A DNA stretch of 64,000 nt from Rossellomorea sp. SC111 (GTDB lineage Bacteria; Bacillota; Bacilli; Bacillales; Bacillaceae_B): the NCBI RefSeq assembly GCF_024733565.1, contig NZ_JANIOC010000003.1, positions 248,001 through 312,000 of the forward strand. The letters are read 5' to 3'. A program made the position numbers and the translations under genes. Positions within the stretch are counted from its first letter, which is position 1, and every line of letters starts with the position of its first letter. Shown piece after piece: positions 56,897 to 64,000 of the stretch. The notes beneath the pieces were generated by a model that did no database searches, was not told the origin of the DNA, and worked only from the letters and a program-made list of their open reading frames with translations.

Positions 56897-58429
56897 CTAC
56901 TCTCTGTAAACGTTGTATAACGACCATTGACCAGTCGGATCTAATGTAAGACCTTTTACAGATTGATCCGTTGCTGCCGTTACCACTCCATGATTCATGA
57001 CGATGACCGGTGCATCCTTCACGAGTAATTTATTCGCCTCATCCAGTTTCTCAGCACGTACATTTTGATCAACATTTTCTCTCGATTCATTTACGAGTTT
57101 ATCGAATTCAGGATTACTGTATCGGACTCGGTTGGACGAACCTACATTATCTGAATGAAAGTTTGGATACAATAGTTCACTTCCATCTGACGTTGTATTA
57201 GACCAGCCAAGGAACGTCATATCATATTTCCCATCACGGGCTGTATCTAAGAACGTTCCCCATTCCATCGTCTCAATGGATACTTTTAATCCGGCCTCCT
57301 GGAGCTGAGATTGAGCAATCTCTGCCATCAGCATATAATTATCACGATTTGCTACCAATATCGTAAGCTCTTTATCTCCGAAGTTATTCTTTTTCACCAG
57401 TTCTTTCGCTTTTTCCAAATCATGTTGATACCCTGCTTCGTTTGCTGATTCATCATATCCGAATACCTTTGGACCGATGACACTGTTCCCTTCGATGCCA
57501 AGTCCATTCAACTTTTTCACGTAAGCTTCACGATCGAGTGCATAGGCAACCGCCTGGCGAAACTCGGGGTCGTTCATTGGCTCTTTTTCCATATTGAATC
57601 CCATATAATAAACAGGTGTCCCTTCCTGCTTTGATACCTCAACATTCTTTAAAGACTCCACACGTTGCAATTGTTCTGTAGGAATGGCATCAATAAATTG
57701 AACCTTCCCTGTTTGGAGCATAGAAATCGCCGTCGTCACTTCTGGAACCACTTTGAAAACGACTTTCTCTAACTTTGGTGCATCCTTCCAATAATCTTCA
57801 TTTTTCTCGATTACAACCTGATCTCCCGGTGTCCAACTTACGAATTTAAAGGGGCCGGTTCCGACAGGTTCTTTCATTAAATCTTGAGATTCATCTGCTG
57901 ACGGACTGACGATCGATGAATTTGTATGTGACAATGCTGCCAATAATGGTCCATACGGATATTTGGTTTTAATCTCAACCGTATAGTCATCCACAACATT
58001 CACTGACTCAATGGGCTCCAATAGTGACGCTCTGGGTGCAGCTGTTTCAGGGTCCATAAATTTATCGAATGTATATTTAACTGCTTCTGCATTAAAGTCC
58101 GTTCCATCATGGAATTTAATATTTTCTTTTAGTTTAATAACCCATGTTTTATCGTCTGGTGTATCATATGATTCAGCCAACAGCGGCTCCATTTCCATTG
58201 TCTCTGGATTCCTTGTAAAGAGAGTTTCATAGACCTGTTCAATGACGTTGGAGGAAACCGAGTCGTTTGTTAATATTGGCGAAAGTCCCACAACATCAGA
58301 GGTTGTTGCATACGTTAACTCCTGAGAGACTTCTCCGCTATTTTTGTCACCACTTCCACTTGAACTGCTTGAACATGCCGTCGTAAAAACTACCAATAGT
58401 CCTACCAATGCAATAAGCCACTTCTTCAT
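56897..58429 (-). CDS. family-5 extracellular solute-binding lipoprotein
   Basis: A 510-residue SBP_bac_5 protein. The signal peptide ends in a lipobox with Cys19 (VVFTTACSSS), so Lgt would lipidate it and anchor it outside the membrane. Family signature FNAEAVKYTFDKFMDP and the C-terminal DEANKLLVKDAPVIVM region are present. Such proteins bind di/oligopeptides, nickel or glutathione; the coupling with gamma-glutamyltransferase suggests gamma-glutamyl peptides, an inference. Confidence 0.9.
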   Translation of the reverse strand: MKKWLIALVGLLVVFTTACSSSSSGSGDKNSGEVSQELTYATTSDVVGLSPILTNDSVSSNVIEQVYETLFTRNPETMEMEPLLAESYDTPDDKTWVIKLKENIKFHDGTDFNAEAVKYTFDKFMDPETAAPRASLLEPIESVNVVDDYTVEIKTKYPYGPLLAALSHTNSSIVSPSADESQDLMKEPVGTGPFKFVSWTPGDQVVIEKNEDYWKDAPKLEKVVFKVVPEVTTAISMLQTGKVQFIDAIPTEQLQRVESLKNVEVSKQEGTPVYYMGFNMEKEPMNDPEFRQAVAYALDREAYVKKLNGLGIEGNSVIGPKVFGYDESANEAGYQHDLEKAKELVKKNNFGDKELTILVANRDNYMLMAEIAQSQLQEAGLKVSIETMEWGTFLDTARDGKYDMTFLGWSNTTSDGSELLYPNFHSDNVGSSNRVRYSNPEFDKLVNESRENVDQNVRAEKLDEANKLLVKDAPVIVMNHGVVTAATDQSVKGLTLDPTGQWSLYNVYRE

Positions 58430-58450
58430 CTTATTTTCCCCCTCTATTTT

Positions 58451-59356
58451 TCATTGATTTATATTCATGTTTGGATCAAGTGCATCTCTTAAACCGTCTC
58501 CGACCACATTAAATGCGAATACGATCAGCATGATGGCAATTCCCGGTACAATCGTCATATGTGGAGACGTCCACATGAAATTCTGTCCTTGGGCAATCAT
58601 TGCGCCCCATTCCGGTGTCGGCGGTTGTGCCCCTAATCCCAGATAACTGAGTGCAGCCGTTGATAAAATGGCCGTTGCCATTCTCATGGTCGCGAAAACA
58701 ATAATGGGGGCTATGCAGTTAGGCAGAATATGTTTCACCATGATGCGGAGATCGCTTGCCCCGAGTGATTTCATCGCTAGAATATACTCTTGCTTTTTCA
58801 CCGATAATACTGATCCCCTTACGATACGGGCACATGTCGGTATAGACCAAATACTAATCGCAATCGCCACGTTCACCAGACTCGTTCCAAGAACAGCGAT
58901 GATAAGCATAGCAAGGAGAATTCCAGGAAAAGCAAAGAGTAAATCCACAATCCTCATGATGAACCCATCCAGCCTGGGGTAATAACCCGAGAGAAGACCA
59001 AGGGTCACCCCTCCAATCAGACCCAGACTTACAGCCGTGATCCCTACAACAAGGGAGATTCTCGCTCCATATACGATCCTGCTCCACATATCACGGCCGT
59101 AATTGTCCGTTCCCAACCAGTGTCCTTCCGAAAATAACGGCAATTCACTTGCCGCCAGATCTTGTTTAAGCGGTCCGTGGATCGTAATAAGTGGTGCTGC
59201 TATAGCCAGGAATAGTTGTAGAGTGATAATGATCAATCCCATGACAGCTAATTTATTTCTCAATAAACGCTTTCCGGTTGTTAACAGGTATTTTTCCTTT
59301 TTCTTTAATGGAACAGAATTTTTCACAGAGTTCGTTGTCACTACTTCAGCAGCCAT
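58451..59356 (-). CDS. peptide ABC transporter permease (OppC/DppC type)
   Basis: A 301-residue permease with a long N-terminal segment, about six membrane helices and the EAA loop (MKSLGASDLRIMVKHILPN). The N-terminal extracellular GTDNYGRDMWSRIVYGARIS is typical of DppC. Second permease of the importer. Confidence 0.93.
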   Translation of the reverse strand: MAAEVVTTNSVKNSVPLKKKEKYLLTTGKRLLRNKLAVMGLIIITLQLFLAIAAPLITIHGPLKQDLAASELPLFSEGHWLGTDNYGRDMWSRIVYGARISLVVGITAVSLGLIGGVTLGLLSGYYPRLDGFIMRIVDLLFAFPGILLAMLIIAVLGTSLVNVAIAISIWSIPTCARIVRGSVLSVKKQEYILAMKSLGASDLRIMVKHILPNCIAPIIVFATMRMATAILSTAALSYLGLGAQPPTPEWGAMIAQGQNFMWTSPHMTIVPGIAIMLIVFAFNVVGDGLRDALDPNMNINQ

Positions 59357-59377
59357 CTTCCTCTCTCCTCCCTTCTC

Positions 59378-60319
59378 TTAATCGTAGCTAATTCGTGGAT
59401 CGATAAAGACATAAATAATATCAACTAACAAATTCACAAGAACAAAGAGCGTGGCCACTAATAATACGGAACCCTGAACCATCGGAAAATCCCTTGCGGC
59501 TATCGCATCGATCATTAACCTTCCTACACCATTAATGGCGAATACCTGCTCCGTAATAATGGTCCCGCCAAGGAGGAATCCAAAATTCAATCCAATGACG
59601 GTAATCACAGGGATCATCGAATTCTTTAGGGCATGAATCCAAATGATTGTTTTCTCTTTCAATCCTTTTGCCCTGGCTGTACGTATGTAATCTGCCCGAA
59701 TGACTTCAAGCATCGATGAACGACTCATCCTGGCAATCATTGCGGCTGAACCCGTGCCCAGTGTTATTGCAGGAAGAATCAACTGCTTCATCCCTTCTAT
59801 TGTCCAAAATGGGGAATCCAGCCCTCCCACGGGTAAGACCTGCAAATTGACGGCAAATACGAGTATCAGGATGGTACCCAGCCAGAAATTCGGTATGGAA
59901 ATACCTGCTAAAGCTACGACCGTACTCGAAACATCCAACCAGGAATTTTGTTTTAATGCTGAAATAATACCAGCGATGAGTCCGATTACTACTGCGACAA
60001 TCATACTCGCAATGGCGAGATTTAACGTATTCGGAAACCTGACCGCAATCGCTTCGGATACAGATTGCTTCGTTTGATAGGAATAACCAAAATCACCTTG
60101 AAATACTCCCTTCAGATAATCCCAGTATTGAACCAAAAAAGGATCATTCAAGCCAAGATTATCCCGGATGGCGGCAATATCAGAATCTGTTGCCGTAGGA
60201 CCACCAATAATGGATGCCGGATCTCCAGGTGCAATGTGCATACTGCCGAATACCAGGAATGAAATACCAATGAGTAGAAGTAATAGTTCAAAAAATCTTC
60301 GGGTGATAAGTGCTACCAA
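59378..60319 (-). CDS. peptide ABC transporter permease (OppB/DppB type)
   Basis: A 313-residue permease with about six membrane helices; FVLVNLLVDIIYVFIDPRISYD at the C terminus and the EAA loop ARAKGLKEKTIIWIHALKNS are typical. The start is the TTG at 60317-60319 (then VALITRRFFELL): AGGGAGG lies 8 bases upstream, and earlier in-frame codons precede that site. First gene of the importer operon. Confidence 0.9.
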   Translation of the reverse strand: MVALITRRFFELLLLLIGISFLVFGSMHIAPGDPASIIGGPTATDSDIAAIRDNLGLNDPFLVQYWDYLKGVFQGDFGYSYQTKQSVSEAIAVRFPNTLNLAIASMIVAVVIGLIAGIISALKQNSWLDVSSTVVALAGISIPNFWLGTILILVFAVNLQVLPVGGLDSPFWTIEGMKQLILPAITLGTGSAAMIARMSRSSMLEVIRADYIRTARAKGLKEKTIIWIHALKNSMIPVITVIGLNFGFLLGGTIITEQVFAINGVGRLMIDAIAARDFPMVQGSVLLVATLFVLVNLLVDIIYVFIDPRISYD

Positions 60320-60368
60320 AATATCCAACCTCCCTTTTCTAATTGTTTTCAATACACTTTCAAACACT

Positions 60369-60410
60369 TACGTTTGTTAGGTTAAAATAAAAATAAACCT
60401 AACAAACGTA
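60369..60410. promoter_or_regulatory. 15-bp-arm perfect inverted repeat in the importer leader
   Basis: TACGTTTGTTAGGTT (60369-60383) and AACCTAACAAACGTA (60396-60410) are exact complements around a 12-base AT loop. It lies between the predicted transcription start near 60425 and the TTG start at 60319. No T run follows, so it is more likely an operator or an mRNA hairpin than a terminator. Confidence 0.7.
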
Positions 60411-60431
60411 GTTATTTTTATGTTATTGACG

Positions 60432-60437
60432 ATTATA
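60432..60437 (-). promoter_or_regulatory. -10 element of the importer operon
   Basis: TATAAT on the minus strand without a good -35 (TAGATT at 17 bp). It suits an activated promoter; an Lrp-family regulator is encoded just upstream. Confidence 0.5.
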
Positions 60438-60520
60438 TCGGATGCCGAAAGGAAAATCTACACATTTTTCTAAAAAATTTATTTATTTTGAATATTATTA
60501 TTTTCAAGTTAAATAGTATA

Positions 60521-60553
60521 AAAAAAAGAGCTTACCAAATCGATGGTTAAGCC
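60521..60553 (-). terminator. terminator after the Lrp-family gene
   Basis: GGGCTTAACCA/TGGTAAGCTC stem followed by a T run on the minus strand. Confidence 0.85.
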
Positions 60554-60560
60554 CTTTTTC

Positions 60561-61010
60561 CTATAATTTAAGTCCACTTCTACTTTTGAATCTTCTTAGT
60601 AGAATGTGACTTTCTACTCTGGAAATGCCCTCCAGAGAATATAGCTCATTATTCACAAACTTCTCTAATGCTGTAAAATCTTCGACAAGTACGTGCATAT
60701 GTAATGTGCTTGGTCCTGTCATTTGATAACAGCTTGCTACACTGGGATTATCAGCTAATGTCTGCGCGACCTCTACTAAATAAGCTGGCTCACAGTCCAC
60801 TTCAAAAAAAGCCGATACCTGCTTTCCCACTTTTTCCGAATTGATTACTACACTAAAACGCTCGATTACACCGTTTTCCATTAACTGATGTACCCTCTCC
60901 CTGACAGATACACGTGAAAGATTCAACTCTTTTCCAATGTCAGCGTAAGAAAGTCGTCCATTTTCCGTTAACAACTGTAAAATTTTCCGATCAATATCAT
61001 CAATCTTCAT
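60561..61010 (-). CDS. ywrC: Lrp/AsnC family transcriptional regulator (YwrC-like)
   Basis: A 149-residue regulator: N-terminal winged HTH (MKIDDIDRKILQLLTENGRL, then SRVSVRERVHQLMENGVIER) and a C-terminal RAM domain (about 65-145) that binds amino acids. The start at 61008-61010 has GGGGTGA upstream. In B. subtilis ywrC lies with the chromate transporters ywrA/ywrB and ywrD. Here it lies just upstream of the importer-gamma-glutamyltransferase-transporter set and is the obvious candidate regulator. Confidence 0.88.
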   Translation of the reverse strand: MKIDDIDRKILQLLTENGRLSYADIGKELNLSRVSVRERVHQLMENGVIERFSVVINSEKVGKQVSAFFEVDCEPAYLVEVAQTLADNPSVASCYQMTGPSTLHMHVLVEDFTALEKFVNNELYSLEGISRVESHILLRRFKSRSGLKL

Positions 61011-61187
61011 CCATTCACCCCATAAATTTAACTGTAAATATTTTAACAAAGTAAATTCATTATAACGATAAACAAGTTTAGAGAAAAGGGAGTATCAGAA
61101 TTTTCCAAAGATATTAGAGTCCTTTATTCATAGGTAATTGGTTCTAATACTAAAAAATAATCAAGTTGATTTTAATTAAATAAATAA

Positions 61188-61214
61188 AAGGACCTCCGAC
61201 TAAAAGAGGTCCTT
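61188..61214 (-). terminator. terminator after minJ
   Basis: AAGGACCTC/GAGGTCCTT stem with a T-rich tail on the minus strand. Confidence 0.7.
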
Positions 61215-61236
61215 CTGACTATAGTATTGGAAGTTC

Positions 61237-62433
61237 TTAAGAAACCTGGTGATGCTCCCAACCTGAAGCTTCATCGGCAAAAATGATTCCCAGCTCATGA
61301 TGATCACCTTCATAAAGGGCTCCCTGGGTAAAACGGTTTTCACCATTCGTCCCCAGAACCTCCAGCTTACAATAAGCTCCGTTCTTTTGCAGCGCTTCAT
61401 AAAATCCCCGTTCCGTATTCACTTCGACACCGTTTACCTTCAGGACGATTTCCCCCACTTCAAGTGTCAGCTTCCTGGCAGGTGAACCTGGAAGGATACC
61501 GAGGATCATGACGCCATTAGGCTGCCGTTTGAAGAAATAAGGTTTTGAATCTTCCGCACTTCGATAACGGTAAGCGATCCATGCACGGCCAAGGATGGCC
61601 ACACCTGCTGCACCGACCGAAAACAATGGAGCCCAGAATCCTGTTACAGCTAAGGTCAATACGAATGCACCAAGCCAGAATACACGGGATCCGGTCTGTT
61701 TGATCGCGAATTCAGGCAGCGTGCTTTTGACCAGCTGTTGAAACCCGAGGAGAAACGGTACACACAGTAATGAATACGTTTCAGTGCCCAACGTAAACAC
61801 TGGCCACCATTCAAATGGAAGGGTCAATGACCCCGTGGGTACCAATACAAACATAGGGACGAGCCATAATTTCTTACCGAGATGTGCCCCCACCTTCAAG
61901 CCACGTGCACTTTTAAGCAAGCGGGGTGAAGTGTGCTTCCATCCGTTCAGTACAATCAGGATTCCTTCGATCATCATCAATACACCGAGTAGAACGACGA
62001 TGGAACTGAGGAGACCCAGATTTAAGCGCTCTACATATGTATCTACGTAAGGGATCTCCCACTGAAAATAATCCACCGCCACTAAGATGAGGTAGGAAAA
62101 ACCTATTGTCATGGTCGCTGACAGCAGCTGAAAACGTCCCGTCAGCGCAAACAGGATCGACACGGCTCCGATAAGGAGGATCCCGGCGAAGGGAATGACA
62201 ACACCCGCTCCAACTGTCGCAACAGAAAACAACAATCCAAGGACGATTCCGTATGAAAATAGCACCCGCAAGTCATGGTACCCATCCAGCAATCTCGTAT
62301 TGAAATCTCTCCGTTCCCTTTTCACACGATAATAGCCCGCCATAACGGCGAAAAACACAGAAAGATATAAAACAGGATGTAGAAATAATTTCCCTGCCCC
62401 TTTTAAAACCTCGAGTAACCAAAGCTCAATCAA
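61237..62433 (-). CDS. minJ: division-site topological determinant MinJ (PDZ membrane protein)
   Basis: MinJ bridges DivIVA and MinD at poles and septa. The 398-residue protein has about six to eight membrane segments and a C-terminal PDZ domain (about 290-375; GVMILGILPGSPARKLTLEV then GEIVLKVNGVEVN). Length and the N terminus IELWLLEVLKGAGKLFLHP fit B. subtilis MinJ. The start is the TTG at 62431-62433, with AAGGTGG about 10 bases upstream; an ATG eight codons earlier overlaps that site. Confidence 0.85.
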   Translation of the reverse strand: MIELWLLEVLKGAGKLFLHPVLYLSVFFAVMAGYYRVKRERRDFNTRLLDGYHDLRVLFSYGIVLGLLFSVATVGAGVVIPFAGILLIGAVSILFALTGRFQLLSATMTIGFSYLILVAVDYFQWEIPYVDTYVERLNLGLLSSIVVLLGVLMMIEGILIVLNGWKHTSPRLLKSARGLKVGAHLGKKLWLVPMFVLVPTGSLTLPFEWWPVFTLGTETYSLLCVPFLLGFQQLVKSTLPEFAIKQTGSRVFWLGAFVLTLAVTGFWAPLFSVGAAGVAILGRAWIAYRYRSAEDSKPYFFKRQPNGVMILGILPGSPARKLTLEVGEIVLKVNGVEVNTERGFYEALQKNGAYCKLEVLGTNGENRFTQGALYEGDHHELGIIFADEASGWEHHQVS

Positions 62434-62611
62434 TGATCCGTCACCACCTTTTTGCAAGAAATTTGCATTATCTACTATTTTATCAAATCTATCTATTAAA
62501 ACCTATTGCAATTTTATTCAATCGTTTTACGATTCGATTTCATTTCCGACAGTATTCCTCATATTTTCCCGGGAAATGATGTCGATTGGATGGGAATGGA
62601 ATCACGATTTG

Positions 62612-62650
62612 AAGAAAAAGAGGCGATGGAAACGATCACCATCCGCCTCT
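62612..62650 (-). terminator. terminator after the 30-residue gene
   Basis: GAGGCGGATGG/CCATCGCCTC stem followed by TTTTTCTTC on the minus strand; 6 bases past the stop of the small gene. Confidence 0.9.
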
Positions 62651-62655
62651 ATTCC

Positions 62656-62748
62656 TTATTGAAAATAAGATTTGATAAACTCTTTAAAAACGAAAAAGGC
62701 AAAACCCATGTAATCAATAGGGGCGTCAATTTCCCACTCCAGCATCAT
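62656..62748 (-). CDS. 30-residue small protein after the PHA-synthase-like gene
   Basis: An ATG-to-TAA frame of 30 codons: MMLEWEIDAPIDYMGFAFF, then VFKEFIKSYFQ. It is too short for usual gene finders, but GGAGGG lies 6 bases before the ATG and a strong terminator 6 bases after the stop. It is 14 bases past the end of the PHA-synthase-like gene, so it is probably the last gene of that operon. It is acidic at the start with an aromatic amphipathic helix behind. No homologue is recognised. Confidence 0.65.
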   Translation of the reverse strand: MMLEWEIDAPIDYMGFAFFVFKEFIKSYFQ

Positions 62749-62762
62749 TTGGTTCCCTCCTT

Positions 62763-63791
62763 TTATTTAGAGTGTAAGTGTAACCACTCTATTAATTCCG
62801 TGGATATCCCGTATTTGATCAGACTGGCATGTCCTCCCGCCACCTCAGCCATTTGCTTATTTCCACTCGACACAACATCCAACAATGGAGTGGTGATTGA
62901 GGTCGGGACAAGGTGATCATATTGTGAAGAAATCAGGTAAAGATTCGAATCAATTGATTGTAGGTCAACATTTTCACCTGATAGTTTGAACTCCCCACCC
63001 ATCAGAACATTCTCTTTTATAAAATAGGTGAGTATATCCCTTCCCATTGCACCTGTGAGGGGGAGATGATCATTTGTCCACTGATTGAAGCGGAGCCAAT
63101 AGTGGGCATAGTCTTCATCGTAGGCTTTATTGAGGAGTGACAAATAAGGAGAAAAGTAAACGGGAGACGTCAAAGCCCTCATTCCATAACGGATAAAAGG
63201 TGCTGGTATGATGCCGATTTCCCTCATGATTCCTGTTACGTCCAATTCATCTTTTTTCAAAGCGTCCACCCAATTGTGGTAATCAGGGATCTGGTCAAAG
63301 TCGATCGGAGTGACAAAAAGCAGCAGGTTCCTTATGAGATGAGGGTGAATGGCAGCATAGATGACCGCTAACGTCCCCCCTAAGCAAAACCCTGAAAGGG
63401 AGAGATTTTTCTTCCCACAATGTTGAAGTGCCTTCTTTATGCAGGGGTCCACGTAGTGAGACAGATACTCAGCCACTCCTACTCCCTTCTCTTCCACTAC
63501 AGGTTCACCAAATTCGAGAAGATAAACGTCGTATCCTTCTGCAAGGAATTTCCCAATCAGACTGTGTTCTTTTGTGAGATCCAGAATCGACGGCTTGTTG
63601 ATATGCGAATAGAGTAAAAAGACTGGGATATGACCATTATTATGTTCTGAAGCGTAGAACCATAGTTTACTATTGTATTTATTCCAAATTTCCTCCCGTG
63701 GAAAGTTCGGCTGCCATTCGCTAGTATTTTGTAAGGTGTCTATAAAACCTTTCCAACGGGCCATTTCTTTCTCGTTGTTCATTTCTTTCAT
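62763..63791 (-). CDS. PHA synthase (PhaC)-like alpha/beta hydrolase
   Basis: A 342-residue protein of the class III/IV polyhydroxyalkanoate synthase family. The lipase-like box GFCLGGTLAVIYAA has Cys136 as nucleophile where ordinary hydrolases have Ser; Asp in ISSQYDHLVP and His in AGGHASLIKYG complete the triad. INKPSILDL and GYDVYLLEFGEP are also PhaC features. It would polymerise hydroxyacyl-CoA into storage polyester. The start (63789-63791) has only a weak GGCGGTG; an ATG three codons later is possible. A PhaR or PhaE partner is not recognisable next to it within the window. Confidence 0.75.
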   Translation of the reverse strand: MKEMNNEKEMARWKGFIDTLQNTSEWQPNFPREEIWNKYNSKLWFYASEHNNGHIPVFLLYSHINKPSILDLTKEHSLIGKFLAEGYDVYLLEFGEPVVEEKGVGVAEYLSHYVDPCIKKALQHCGKKNLSLSGFCLGGTLAVIYAAIHPHLIRNLLLFVTPIDFDQIPDYHNWVDALKKDELDVTGIMREIGIIPAPFIRYGMRALTSPVYFSPYLSLLNKAYDEDYAHYWLRFNQWTNDHLPLTGAMGRDILTYFIKENVLMGGEFKLSGENVDLQSIDSNLYLISSQYDHLVPTSITTPLLDVVSSGNKQMAEVAGGHASLIKYGISTELIEWLHLHSK

Positions 63792-63808
63792 CGTAACACC
63801 GCCATTCT

Positions 63809-64000
63809 TTATTCTTTTAATGCTTGCGCAAGGGATAGGAGTTGAATGAAACACATGACAGCTTGGAGAAGTTCTAGCCATAACTTGACGGTCTCCACCA
63901 ATTCGGGGTCATCCAACTTCTCTTTAACTGCTTGATTCAGTTCATATTCCACCCTCATCCCGATTTTTTTCAGATCTTCATAAAATTGATCCATTCCTTT
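63809..64000 (-). CDS. unknown gene upstream of the PHA-synthase-like gene (reaches window edge)
   Basis: The frame is open to the window end. From the ATG at 63992-63994 it gives 61 residues (MDQFYEDLKKIGMRVEYELN...) with an amphipathic helical start and a hydrophobic C-terminal helix (LWLELLQAVMCFIQLLSLAQ). AAAGGA abuts that ATG too closely, so the true start may lie outside. It precedes the PHA-synthase-like gene by 17 bases and may be a granule or synthase accessory protein, but no family is recognised. Confidence 0.55.
   Translation of the reverse strand, partial: KGMDQFYEDLKKIGMRVEYELNQAVKEKLDDPELVETVKLWLELLQAVMCFIQLLSLAQALKE

Noticed and set aside
62506-62916. A 136-codon plus-strand frame over the end of the PHA-synthase-like gene
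   Set aside because: It overlaps the better-supported minus-strand small gene, its terminator and the coding end of the synthase gene.

Overview
The window is a contiguous piece of chromosome from a low-to-mid-GC Gram-positive member of the Bacillaceae. Gene order closely follows the Bacillus subtilis clpP–crh–whiA–yvcK–rapZ–yvcI / trxB–yvcD / hisIFAHBDGZ–yvoF–ppaX–yvoD–lgt–hprK / yvlDCBA / uvrA–uvrB–csbA block. Regulatory sites also fit a Bacillus-type cell: CtsR, sigma-B, sigma-W, TnrA/GlnR, LexA and a c-di-AMP riboswitch. Repeat content and some gene content (Ktr operon, minJ next to a PHA-synthase-like gene) suggest a relative such as Rossellomorea rather than B. subtilis itself; the genus is an inference. 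Almost all genes lie on the minus strand.

Layout. 1-1960: an AT-rich accessory stub with a cut-off HD-domain gene, an unknown small gene, a decayed tyrosine integrase and tRNA-Arg(CCG). 1960-3325: a nested intergenic repeat, then clpP with sigma-B and CtsR-controlled promoters. 3329-13842: a six-gene, translationally coupled operon (Hpt-REC-GGDEF-REC cyclase, HEAT-repeat membrane protein, processive GT2 synthase, membrane-anchored extracellular glycosidase-like protein, CheY-like regulator, hybrid histidine kinase). It looks like a phosphorelay/c-di-GMP-controlled polysaccharide system and is the strongest candidate for something undescribed. 14178-17830: crh, whiA, yvcK, rapZ and yvcI. 18262-22535: GDSL lipase, tnrA with two phased TnrA boxes, a 50-codon FbpA-like gene, trxB and a TPR protein. 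22660-29304: the histidine operon, with a short inverted-repeat family at its junctions. 29693-33639: yvoF-ppaX-yvoD-lgt-hprK. 34294-37095: a hydrolase and the sigma-W yvlABCD operon, flanked by about 125-bp palindromic repeats.

37581-45332: uvrA and uvrB with an SOS box, a dense DnaA-box cluster, a secreted amidase, and csbA. 45405-48518: a YfbR-like nucleotidase, serA and serC. 48728-51024: a KtrAB-type potassium channel operon behind a c-di-AMP riboswitch. 51181-52044: a DUF1206 membrane protein. 52175-61010: two half-size chromate transporters, a cytoplasmic gamma-glutamyltransferase coupled to a five-gene peptide/glutathione-type ABC importer, and an Lrp-family regulator (ywrABCD-like). 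61237-64000: minJ, a 30-residue small protein, a PHA-synthase-like protein and one gene running off the end.

Several starts are non-ATG and were chosen from ribosome binding sites and homologue length (hprK TTG, serC TTG, minJ TTG, oppB-like TTG, csbA GTG). All coordinates come from reading the sequence; no database search was possible, so family assignments rest on recognised motifs and recalled homologues.
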